Positions 29,597 to 38,525 of a stretch of 47,042 bases of DNA are shown here, in pieces (the stretch's first letter is position 1; each line of letters begins with the position of its first letter). The stretch is from Sneathiella sp. (GTDB taxonomy: Bacteria; Pseudomonadota; Alphaproteobacteria; Sneathiellales; Sneathiellaceae), in contig PAKP01000035.1 in assembly GCA_002706985.1 (NCBI GenBank), positions 1 to 47,042 on the forward strand. Reading direction: 5' to 3'. Both the position numbers and the translations under genes were made by a program. The notes beneath the pieces were generated by a model. It was not told the DNA's origin. It searched no databases and was given only the letters and a program-made list of their open reading frames with translations.

Positions 29597-29643
29597 TGTT
29601 ATAGTAGGGGTAGTGTGCAAACTGCACATATAACTGTTTGCAC
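29597..29643 (+). promoter_or_regulatory. Extended -10 promoter with overlapping palindromes upstream of carD
   Basis: TGTTATAGT (29597-29605) is an extended -10 box (TGn + TATAGT, 5 of 6); no good -35 box is seen at 16-18 bp. Start of transcription would be near 29612. Directly there lie two interlocking inverted repeats: TGTGCA-AAC-TGCACA (29614-29628) and GTGCAAAC...GTTTGCAC (29615-29622 with 29636-29643). They could be an operator or an RNA hairpin at the 5' end. A second extended -10-like TGCTATGGT lies at 29570-29578. Confidence 0.45.
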
Positions 29644-29770
29644 CAAATATAGCTTGGCCTATTTTTTTATGATGGATTCCGTAAAGATCTGCAGCGCTGT
29701 TAATGCAGCTGCTTTTTTTTGCGCCATCACAGGAATTCGGGAATTCCCGCGGTTGATGAGAAGGACTTAA

Positions 29771-30268
29771 ATGACAAAAGAAATGGATTTCGCACCGCTT
29801 GATCATGTGGTCTATCCAACTCATGGTGTTGGACAGGTTGTCAGCATAGAAGAGCAGGAAATTTCAGGTATGTCCCTGACGTTGTATGTGGTCGATTTTG
29901 CTCATGAGAAAATGACCCTTCGTGTACCCGTCAAGCAAGCCAAGAATGTCGGCATGCGCGCCTTGTCTTCCCCCAAGAAGATGAAGTCGGCACTCGATAC
30001 CCTCAAGGGCCGCGCTCGCATCAAGCGGACCATGTGGAGCCGACGGGCTCAGGAATATGAAGCAAAGATCAACTCCGGTGACCCGGTACAGATTGCGGAA
30101 GTCGTTCGTGACCTGCACCGGAATGACGATCAGCCGGATCAGTCCTATAGCGAGCGGCAGATTTATGAAGCTGCCCTGGTAAGGCTCTCACGTGAGCTTG
30201 CCGTTGTCGAACAGATTGAGGCGGACGCCGCCACCGAGAAAGTACAGAAGGTTTTGAAAGTCGCCTGA
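29771..30268 (+). CDS. carD: CarD-family transcriptional regulator
   Basis: RNA-polymerase-binding protein of the CarD/CdnL family, 165 residues. The N-terminal RNAP-interaction domain (about residues 6-65) carries the signature DHVVYPTHGVGQVVSIEE. The C-terminal helical DNA-binding domain contains RARIKRTMWSRRAQEYEAKI and the SYSERQIYEAALVRLSREL block. In other bacteria, this family stabilises open promoter complexes, often at rRNA promoters. A ribosome site (AAGGAC) precedes the ATG. The 277-bp leader holds an extended -10 promoter and palindromes; a strong terminator follows, so carD is probably monocistronic. Confidence 0.95.
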   Translation: MTKEMDFAPLDHVVYPTHGVGQVVSIEEQEISGMSLTLYVVDFAHEKMTLRVPVKQAKNVGMRALSSPKKMKSALDTLKGRARIKRTMWSRRAQEYEAKINSGDPVQIAEVVRDLHRNDDQPDQSYSERQIYEAALVRLSRELAVVEQIEADAATEKVQKVLKVA

Positions 30269-30294
30269 CTTTTGTAAACGAAGAATAAATCTAG

Positions 30295-30321
30295 GCCCGG
30301 AAGAAATTCCGGGCTTTTTTT
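30295..30321 (+). terminator. Intrinsic terminator of carD
   Basis: 8-bp stem GCCCGGAA / TTCCGGGC with a GAAA tetraloop, followed by a seven-T run. It lies 26 bp after the carD stop and should separate carD from the PPP-fold gene. Confidence 0.9.
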
Positions 30322-30379
30322 ATAATAATTTGACGAAAATCTTTCGGGAGACTTGCCAACATCCCTACAAGGTTTCATT

Positions 30380-31204
30380 GTGAGAACTATGAAATCAAAT
30401 AGTTACAAAGAGAAATTTGGCTGCCTGAGCGCCGCCAGACGTGTCTGGGCTGTTGCCTCAATCCATGGGGAAGCAGCGGCGCTTGTAACTGTTCATGATG
30501 AAATTTCCCGCCGATGGGAACATGGCGATCGTCTTGTATATCTTGGAAACTATTTGGGTCGCGGCTCAGACATCAAGGCTGTATTTGATGAGCTTCTCTC
30601 CTTTCGTATCAATCGCCTCTGTATGCCCGGCATGATACCGGAGGATATTGTCTTTCTGCGTGGTGCGCAGGAAGAAATTCTGCGCAGCCTCCTCCAGTTG
30701 CAGCTCGCGCCGCAGCCAACCGACGTATTTAATTGGATGATTGCGAATGATATCGGCTACACCCTTGAGGCATATGGCGAATCGGAAGAAGAAACCCGGC
30801 GCTATGTCCGTGAAGGTATCCTGGCCACGACAAAATGGACAAACCGCCTTCGTGAGAAAATCCGGGAGCATCCGGGCCACAACGATATCCTGATCGCGCT
30901 CCGCCGCGCCGCCTTTACGGAGGGAGGTGAACTCCTGTTTGTTCATGCCGGCATCGACCCTGATCTGCCCGTCGTCGAGCAAAATGACAACTTCTGGTGG
31001 GGTCACAGCCATTTCAAAGATATCAACACGCCCTATGCCGGTTTTCGCAAAGTCATTCGTGGTTTTGAAAGGCATCATGGCGGCGTTACCGTGACGCCCT
31101 ATACAATTACGCTCGACGGCGGTTCGGGTTTTGGCGGCACATTGGAAGCCGCCTGCTTCAATCTGGATGGCAAGACCGTCGACCAGATTAGCGTCCCGAC
31201 CTGA
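30380..31204 (+). CDS. PPP-fold metallophosphoesterase-like protein with degenerate active site
   Basis: Protein of 274 residues with the layout of bacterial PPP-family serine/threonine phosphatases, but the metal site is largely lost. Where the family has GDxHG, this has ASIHG (Asp to Ser27). GDxVDRG is GNYLGRG (Asp to Asn57 and Asp to Gly60). GNHE is GAQE (Asn to Ala96, His to Gln97). The FVHAGI block with its His is kept, while the later HGH block appears as IRGF. The fold is recognisable through these blocks, their spacing and the C-terminal LDGGSGFGGTLEAACF. I infer a non-catalytic, binding or regulatory role. The start is uncertain: GTG 30380 has AAGG upstream; TTG 30353 and ATG 30389 are alternatives. 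It follows the carD terminator. Confidence 0.75.
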   Translation: MRTMKSNSYKEKFGCLSAARRVWAVASIHGEAAALVTVHDEISRRWEHGDRLVYLGNYLGRGSDIKAVFDELLSFRINRLCMPGMIPEDIVFLRGAQEEILRSLLQLQLAPQPTDVFNWMIANDIGYTLEAYGESEEETRRYVREGILATTKWTNRLREKIREHPGHNDILIALRRAAFTEGGELLFVHAGIDPDLPVVEQNDNFWWGHSHFKDINTPYAGFRKVIRGFERHHGGVTVTPYTITLDGGSGFGGTLEAACFNLDGKTVDQISVPT

Positions 31205-31215
31205 TTTCAGATTTC

Positions 31216-32712
31216 TTAACTGCCAAACTTGATATTTTTATATTCCTGACCCGCAGGCGGCATCCCGTCCTCAAACGACGGATTGAGCAGAATGAACAAT
31301 GCTTTCTTGTCTTTTGACACATATGCCATTCCGGACAGGATAGAAGAAAGGTCCTCGCCACTCGTAACCGCTTCAATCTCTATTCGGGCCGGTTTGATGG
31401 CCGCCGCTTCCGCGTCATCGATCGACCGGAAGCTTTGAAAGCTCTGGGTAAATCTACCCTGAAGACTGCTGTCGGACACGGTGCTCTGATAGACAAATCG
31501 TGCAACACGTCCACCGCCAAAATCAATCGCCGCCGCTGTTAGGTAAATAGTCGTTCCATTGCGATCCAGCGTAAGCCGGGTTACAGCCGCCGGGGCACCC
31601 CCAACCTCGATAGAATTAACGCTGGGAACAGTCAGCTTCGCGAGCCATTCCTGCTGCAAATAGTTTGCCATTGACTGCCCAGAGTTTGCCTGCTTACCCA
31701 GATCGAAAACCATTTGGCTTCCCTTCCCGTCAACCGCATAGACTGCCTGGGAAGAATTGATAAGCTGAAACCCCTCCGGTGCCATGAATTTGAACTTCAA
31801 GACAGGGTGCAGGAACTCTCTGCCACGAATGATGCCTTCTTTTGGGTCATCGCCATACAGCATGCCGTCAATGGCCGCCAAATAGCGTTCCTTCTCAAAT
31901 TGGCGGTCCAAATCATCGGCATTTTGGGTGGCCGATGTTGCCGCCCGTTCAATGCGATCTCCCGTCTGGGGATGAGAAGCAAAGAAATCAAAGCTGCCGC
32001 CGCCGGAATTTCCTGTGAGAGCCGCCATATATTCGGTCTGAGCTTGCATGCGGGCCAGAAAATCGGCCATTGCTTCTCGCGGATAGCCTGCTTTTCCAAG
32101 ATATCTGACACCGAGCTGGTCGGCCTCATACTCCTGCTCCCGGGAATATGAGGCAACATATAGCCCGCCCAATTGCTGCCCAAGTTCCTGGACGATGGAA
32201 CTGCCGGTCAATACTCCGGCAAGGGCTCCCAGCAAGCCTATCCCTGTTGCACGGGATTGACGCGCCGCGCCGTGGCGGGCCGTAACATGCCCGATTTCAT
32301 GAGCAAGGACGCCGGCAACCTCGGCTTCATTAGTGGCAAGGGCTAGTAGACCGCGTGTGATATACACATATCCACCCGGGAGCGCAAAGGCGTTGACGAC
32401 AGGTGAATTCAGAATGGTGAATCGCCAGGGCAGATCCCGCATTTCAGAGACAAAGGCCAAGCGCAGGCCAATATCGAGAATATATTCATTCAACCCTTCC
32501 TGAATATATTCACCGCCATATTGCGCAACAACGCGCTCATGCTGTTCCGCTCCTATTTTCTGGTCATCTTGCGGCTCGAAAACCGAGAAGAGGTTATCCA
32601 GAAGGTTAGCATTGGCCGGTTTACTGGTTGGGGCTATTAAGCCAAGGGCGACCACAGGGACAATGAAGAGCCGGGCCTTTCGCCAGCGTTTATATGATGT
32701 GCTTTTCCTCAC
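31216..32712 (-). CDS. Secreted M48-family zinc metalloprotease (BepA/YfgC-like)
   Basis: Periplasmic metallopeptidase of 498 residues with an N-terminal signal peptide (hydrophobic core about 14-27, cleavage near ANA). The M48 domain (about 50-260) has the zinc motif HEIGH and the third ligand region YSREQEYEADQLGVRYL. The conserved SPVVNAFALPGGYVYITRGLL strand precedes it. The C-terminal part (about 280-480) contains a beta-rich domain of unknown function, in place of the TPR repeats of E. coli BepA. GTG start, 6 bp after the stop of the nuclease-like gene, with GAAGGA upstream. Probably involved in outer-membrane protein quality control. Confidence 0.9.
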   Translation of the reverse strand: MRKSTSYKRWRKARLFIVPVVALGLIAPTSKPANANLLDNLFSVFEPQDDQKIGAEQHERVVAQYGGEYIQEGLNEYILDIGLRLAFVSEMRDLPWRFTILNSPVVNAFALPGGYVYITRGLLALATNEAEVAGVLAHEIGHVTARHGAARQSRATGIGLLGALAGVLTGSSIVQELGQQLGGLYVASYSREQEYEADQLGVRYLGKAGYPREAMADFLARMQAQTEYMAALTGNSGGGSFDFFASHPQTGDRIERAATSATQNADDLDRQFEKERYLAAIDGMLYGDDPKEGIIRGREFLHPVLKFKFMAPEGFQLINSSQAVYAVDGKGSQMVFDLGKQANSGQSMANYLQQEWLAKLTVPSVNSIEVGGAPAAVTRLTLDRNGTTIYLTAAAIDFGGGRVARFVYQSTVSDSSLQGRFTQSFQSFRSIDDAEAAAIKPARIEIEAVTSGEDLSSILSGMAYVSKDKKALFILLNPSFEDGMPPAGQEYKNIKFGS

Positions 32713-32718
32713 TTCCTA

Positions 32719-33498
32719 CTATCCTTCACCTGTGGCTTCTTCTATTTCGAGCTGTTCCGGAAATTCCAGTTCCAAATACGGGCCGTTATAAAACCGAACG
32801 AGCCCCCTTATCGTAATTGATTTACTCTTCAGGTCCGCCAACTTCCAGTCCCCGCGCTCAAATTTTTTCCGTGCACTCGAAGATATGGCCGCCGTAAAGT
32901 CAGTTCTCCAATCCTCTCCGAAGTTAAGATAGGTCGTGCTGCCCCCCTTATAAACATCCAGAACGACCCCCTTCGCAATAATAAATTGTCCGTTCCAATA
33001 TTGTTTTGGAGGATGGTTTGCGTCCAGCACTGCGAACTGACGCCAAAGCCCAATTTTCCTCTCCGCCGCCTTCTTTTCTGCCATAATCAGGCGTTGTCGA
33101 AAGGCCATCGGAAAGCCGGGAGCCGCGTTCCATTGGCCATATCCTTCCGCGATCAGGGCTTCCTCAAGCCACACACCATCCGCGGTAATGATACGGCCTT
33201 GCAGATCACCATACCGGTTATCAAGCGATCCGGACTTTCGAAATTCTTCCGTTTGTAAAACAAATGGCAAACCGCTAAAGGATTTAACAATAAATTGGCG
33301 GGCCTCACCGTACAGAGAAGGATCGGCGTTTTCACCAACGAGTCGCACACCATGAATCGAGACGCGGGCATTATTCATCGTTACGATCCGGTCGTCCTCA
33401 AGTGCTTGCAAGACATACACAGGCCGCGACTGTTCTGCCTGAGCTACGGCACATAGTCCAAATATGACGCCTGCAATCACTAACCCCAAACCGCGCAT
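32719..33498 (-). CDS. Exported SNase-like (thermonuclease fold) protein
   Basis: Protein of 259 residues with a signal peptide ending at AQA (about residue 21). The staphylococcal-nuclease fold spans about 25-150: VRLVG, a GEAR segment, NRYGDLQGRI and WLEEALIAEGYGQW, then the helix ending in AERKIGLW. Arg and Glu at the positions of the nuclease active site (R in VRLVG, E in GEAR, R in NRYGD) appear to be kept, but the calcium-binding Asp residues are less clear. A C-terminal OB-like part (about 165-250) follows. It could be a periplasmic nuclease or a binding protein. It is translationally coupled to the M48 protease downstream. Confidence 0.8.
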   Translation of the reverse strand: MRGLGLVIAGVIFGLCAVAQAEQSRPVYVLQALEDDRIVTMNNARVSIHGVRLVGENADPSLYGEARQFIVKSFSGLPFVLQTEEFRKSGSLDNRYGDLQGRIITADGVWLEEALIAEGYGQWNAAPGFPMAFRQRLIMAEKKAAERKIGLWRQFAVLDANHPPKQYWNGQFIIAKGVVLDVYKGGSTTYLNFGEDWRTDFTAAISSSARKKFERGDWKLADLKSKSITIRGLVRFYNGPYLELEFPEQLEIEEATGEG

Positions 33499-33560
33499 TC
33501 TTCCCTCCTGCCCTTAGTCTGACGATTATCCCACCAGCGATCAATCACATTAAAGGCGGG

Positions 33561-33612
33561 ATTTTATATTTTACATTTAATTTATGTGTAATTTATTTTT
33601 ATACATTTATAG
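33561..33612 (+). promoter_or_regulatory. AT-rich cysH leader element (copy 1 of 2)
   Basis: Two blocks, ATTTTATAT (33561-33569) and TACATTTATAG (33602-33612), recur upstream of the DUF2849-cysI unit with exactly the same 41-bp spacing, and end 60 bp before the cysH ATG (61 bp in the other copy). The second block contains a -10-like TATAGT. This suggests a common promoter and regulator site. Confidence 0.5.
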
Positions 33613-33671
33613 TTGATATTTAATAATTTAACACATAACTATGTTGGGAATGCAAATTGATTGGATAGAGA

Positions 33672-34421
33672 ATGACAGATTCCATCGCCCAGTTTTGCCC
33701 CGAATCGGAAGCCGCCCGGCTCCGTGGCCTCTATGGTCACCTTTCCGGCGCCGCATTGCTTGATGCGCTGGTCGCCAATGACCTCGGCGGAAAGATAATG
33801 CTCTCATCCTCCTTCGGTGCGGAATCCGCCGTGCTGCTGGACATGGTTGCCGAAGTTGATCCCACGATCCCGGTTATTTTTCTCGATACACGCCGACTGT
33901 TCGGAGAAACATTACGCTATCAGAAAACACTGACGGATCATTTCGGGCTGGAGGATGTACGGATCATCAATCCCGATGATGGTGTACTGCTGCGGCTTGA
34001 CCCTGATGACATGCTGTTCAACCAAGATCCAGACAAATGCTGTCATATCCGCAAGGTGGAGCCACTTGATAAGTTTATGAATAAAATGGGAAATCTGGGG
34101 TTTAGAGCCTGGATTACCGGTCGCAAGAACTTCCAGGCAGCGACCCGGTCCGGACTTCAGACGATCGAAGCGGACACGGATTTTATCAAGATCAACCCCC
34201 TTGCTGACTGGACGGGCGAAGATATCAAACAGGCGTTCCTCGCGAAAAATCTGCCGCCCCATCCGCTTGTGGCAAACGGGTTCAAATCCATCGGCTGCAT
34301 GCCCTGCACCAGCCGTGTCGCTGAAGGCGCGGATCCCAGGTCCGGCAGATGGGCAGGAAAAGCGAAAACGGAATGTGGCATTCATATGCGGCGCCCATCA
34401 GGACTGGCATCCTCTATATAA
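33672..34421 (+). CDS. cysH: Phosphoadenylyl/adenylyl-sulfate reductase (APS-reductase type)
   Basis: Reduces activated sulfate to sulfite with thioredoxin or glutaredoxin. The 249-residue protein has the iron-sulfur ligands of plant/bacterial APS reductases: the pair C123-C124 in DKCCHIRKVEP and the pair C209/C212 in SIGCMPCTSRV. The catalytic Cys (C235) lies in ECGIH. Presence of the cluster motif predicts adenylyl sulfate (APS) as the main substrate, so no APS kinase would be needed. The nucleotide loop is LSSSFGAESAVL. It precedes DUF2849 and cysI, and its leader shares an element with theirs. Confidence 0.95.
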   Translation: MTDSIAQFCPESEAARLRGLYGHLSGAALLDALVANDLGGKIMLSSSFGAESAVLLDMVAEVDPTIPVIFLDTRRLFGETLRYQKTLTDHFGLEDVRIINPDDGVLLRLDPDDMLFNQDPDKCCHIRKVEPLDKFMNKMGNLGFRAWITGRKNFQAATRSGLQTIEADTDFIKINPLADWTGEDIKQAFLAKNLPPHPLVANGFKSIGCMPCTSRVAEGADPRSGRWAGKAKTECGIHMRRPSGLASSI

Positions 34422-34441
34422 CATGTTTTTACTGTATTTTA

Positions 34442-34493
34442 ATTTTATATCACAATTTTCTTGCGATATTAAAATAAATATCTACATTTATAG
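34442..34493 (+). promoter_or_regulatory. AT-rich leader element of the DUF2849-cysI unit (copy 2 of 2)
   Basis: ATTTTATAT (34442-34450) and TACATTTATAG (34483-34493) repeat the arrangement seen before cysH, 61 bp before the DUF2849 start codon. Outside the two blocks the leaders differ, so this is not simply a duplicated region. Confidence 0.5.
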
Positions 34494-34553
34494 GAAATAA
34501 GGATATTGGCTCACGTTCGGTTGTATGTTGAGCCTTTGATAAGGAGAACAACA

Positions 34554-34868
34554 ATGGCATTACAGGTTTACACGGCATCCCTGTTGAAAGAAGGTCTGGT
34601 CGCTTATCTTACACTTGAAAACGGCAATCCTTCCTGGACTCCCGACATACGGCTGGCAACCGCCGGAACGGATTCGGAGCTTGAAGCACTGAAGCTGGCT
34701 GCTGAGCAGTCAGAACTTGAAAATCACGTCGTCGCCCCTTACGCAATAGATGTTCTCGAGACGGAAGCCGGCTATATCGCCTCCACGAAACGTGAGCAAA
34801 TTCGCGCGAGCGGTCCGACGATCCGCCTGCCGCAAGATGCAGTCCGCGCGAGCCGCAAAGCCGCCTAA
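34554..34868 (+). CDS. DUF2849 family protein (sulfite reductase-linked)
   Basis: Small protein of 104 residues found almost always beside cysI in Alphaproteobacteria. Its role is unknown; a supporting function for sulfite reductase is inferred from linkage. The start at 34554 (MALQVYTASLLKEG) has a strong AAGGAG ribosome site; the frame opens 16 codons earlier but without one. No cysteine or clear cofactor motif is seen. cysI follows after 14 bp. Confidence 0.88.
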   Translation: MALQVYTASLLKEGLVAYLTLENGNPSWTPDIRLATAGTDSELEALKLAAEQSELENHVVAPYAIDVLETEAGYIASTKREQIRASGPTIRLPQDAVRASRKAA

Positions 34869-34882
34869 AGGCAAGGTATACG

Positions 34883-36527
<1,645 letters not shown>

Positions 36528-36535
<8 letters not shown>

Positions 36536-37022
36536 CTACATCAAGGATCGCAAAGCAGAAGGCGATGAATGGATGCCGTTCACCGGACTGGAAGAGAGCA
36601 GTTCTTTGCCCACCGGGGATATCTACGTCCCTCTTGAAGAATGGTTGAAATCCCGCGAATCGCTTCTTGAACGCAACGGACGGCTGGGCGTTGCGCTAAG
36701 CAACACCGATGATCCCGCGCTGATTAAAGATGATCTGGACCGACTTGATCTTGTCGTGCTGGAATTTCCAAAAATGGCAGATGGCCGGGCCTTCAGTCAG
36801 GCAAGGCTCCTGAGGGAGCGTTATGGCTTTAAAGGAGAGATCCGCGCCACTGGCGATGTGCTTTACGATCAGCTATTCTATATGCAACGATGTGGTATTA
36901 ACGGGTTCGAACTTCGGAATGATCAGGATGTTTCAAACTCGCTAAAAGCCTTTGACGAGATGACGGTAACCTATCAACCTGCCAGTGACGAAGAGTTTCC
37001 AATCTGGCGGCGTGAGGATTAG
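36528..37022 (+). CDS. DUF934 family protein (sulfur assimilation-linked)
   Basis: Protein of 164 residues of the DUF934 family, common at the end of alphaproteobacterial cysI/cysH operons; function unknown. The conserved stretch is VVLEFPKMADGRAFSQARLL, followed by LRERYGFKGEIRATGDVL and a QLFYMQRCGINGFEL block. Its ATG lies inside the last codons of cysI (8-base overlap), so translation is coupled. Two terminators follow. Confidence 0.92.
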
Positions 37023-37038
37023 GTTACCCGGAATAAGA

Positions 37039-37062
37039 GAGCCGCGCAACGCGGCTCCTTTT
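37039..37062 (+). terminator. First terminator of the cys operon
   Basis: 8-bp stem GAGCCGCG / CGCGGCTC, 3-nt loop CAA, then CTTTT. It begins 17 bp after the DUF934 stop. Confidence 0.8.
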
Positions 37063-37063
37063 G

Positions 37064-37105
37064 AAAGCACCTGGTTCTCGCTCCCCCGGCAGCCAGGTGC
37101 TTTTT
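37064..37105. terminator. Second, tandem terminator shared with the YHS gene
   Basis: 11-bp stem AAAGCACCTGG / CCAGGTGCTTT around an 18-nt loop, with a T-run on the plus strand (TTTTTC). It directly borders the stop of the minus-strand YHS gene, so it may act in both directions, though the minus-strand U-run is short. Confidence 0.7.
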
Positions 37106-37584
37106 CATTCCAGATCTTTCTCTATACCCGGCCAGTTACTGTCGGCCTGGTTTATGTTGCCGGGGATATCTTCTTCCCAAGTACTCTGCACGCCTTTTGA
37201 GTAGTTCAGGTAAAGTTTGTCATCCACAATTTTCCATGCCTCAGGAACTGTTGATGCCGTATAGCCCTGACTTACCGCCCAGGCGCAATAGCCGCCATAC
37301 TGTGGCGCGTATTTTTCCGGATCCGCCTCGAACATCTTCTTATGCTCTTCATTAGCGAAATGCCACTCGGCCCCCATCCATTCGACACTGTAGTCGCTGT
37401 TCCCTTCAACCGGCTTGCCTTCAGTGAAATAGGCAACGACGTCATATCCTTCGACGGCCGTTCCGAACAGAGTGCTATAATAGCGTTTTTCTGCTGCGGC
37501 GGTTTGCGCCATCGCGACAGATAAAATCACGACAAAAAGGGCGATTGCAACGCCTTGAAGATTTATCCAACGGTTCATCATCAT
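37105..37584 (-). CDS. Exported YHS-domain protein
   Basis: Secreted protein of 159 residues with a signal peptide (hydrophobic core about 11-25, cleavage near TAAA). The YHS-type domain follows with EGYDVVAYFTEGKPV, a WHFANEEHKKMFEADPEKY block and GGYCAWAVSQGY. YHS domains of this form occur in exported proteins of marine proteobacteria and are thought to bind metal, but the function is open. The start at 37584 follows a strong GGGAGG ribosome site; a much longer frame upstream overlaps the rhomboid gene and is unlikely. Confidence 0.88.
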   Translation of the reverse strand: MMMNRWINLQGVAIALFVVILSVAMAQTAAAEKRYYSTLFGTAVEGYDVVAYFTEGKPVEGNSDYSVEWMGAEWHFANEEHKKMFEADPEKYAPQYGGYCAWAVSQGYTASTVPEAWKIVDDKLYLNYSKGVQSTWEEDIPGNINQADSNWPGIEKDLE

Positions 37585-37687
37585 GAATACCTCCCATGCG
37601 GGGTTGAAAACCATGTCTTTGCAATGAGAAGAAGATAATGAAATTGGCCTCGTCAGCCAGCCACATTTAATAACAAAGGCGTGAACG

Positions 37688-38350
37688 CTATCTCCGTGCG
37701 GGACGCCCGCCAACATACAGGAGAGCCATCAGGAATCCCGTCACAAATCCGGCAACATGCGCTATCCAGGCAATCTCCGCACCTGGTCCGACAAGCAGCA
37801 TACCGAGCGGCGTCGCGCCGATAATGATATTGAGACCGAGCAAGACCGCAATCAGGGTCAGCACGCCCCGCAATCCATAACGTGGAAGGAGGATAATAGT
37901 CGTCGCACCCATCGCTCCGAACACAGCTCCCGATGCGCCGTAAAGCGTGACATCAATATTGGGCACGGCGATAAAATATTCCGCCACAGCACTGAGCCAA
38001 CCTGAGATAAAGTACAGGATCAGAAACCGCACCGCCCCAAATCGCCGTTCCACCATGGACCCAAACGCCAGAAGCATTCCGGCATTCAGGATCATATGGC
38101 TCCAATCATGATGGAGAAACATATGGCTGTTCAGCGTTATGAATATATGCGCGAGACCAGCTGGCGTTGGCTGCTCCAAAATCGCCGATATAATAACTGG
38201 GCGAAAAGAGAAATTTTCATAAACCCAGCCGAATGTCTCAGGCGTGGTGACCGTCAGCAACAGATGGACAATGAATATGGCCGCAACCAGATATACTGTT
38301 ACAGGTGGTACATTAAAGACCGGTTCCCGATTTTGCTGTTCGTCTGTCAC
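37688..38350 (-). CDS. Rhomboid family intramembrane serine protease
   Basis: Membrane-embedded protease of 220 residues with six predicted helices. The catalytic pair is present: Ser140 in YGASGAVFG and His198 in AWIAHVAGF, with the oxyanion-helping HMILN (H85, N89) in the second helix. Substrates are not evident. GTG start (MTDEQQNRE) without a strong ribosome site. The YHS gene follows on the same strand after about 100 bp. Confidence 0.92.
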   Translation of the reverse strand: MTDEQQNREPVFNVPPVTVYLVAAIFIVHLLLTVTTPETFGWVYENFSFRPVIISAILEQPTPAGLAHIFITLNSHMFLHHDWSHMILNAGMLLAFGSMVERRFGAVRFLILYFISGWLSAVAEYFIAVPNIDVTLYGASGAVFGAMGATTIILLPRYGLRGVLTLIAVLLGLNIIIGATPLGMLLVGPGAEIAWIAHVAGFVTGFLMALLYVGGRPARR

Positions 38351-38525
38351 GAGATTCCAGTCCGATTGTTTTCAAAAAGTTGACGGACCATAAGTGTATT
38401 TCACCCCTTTTTCAAGAGGGCGAAAAGGCAACAAAGCCACTCCAAAATTCCAAAGCGCTCTCATATGCAGCCATCTCATCACATGGTTCGTTTATCCAAA
38501 TATTCTGGAATCCTGCAGGAGCAAT

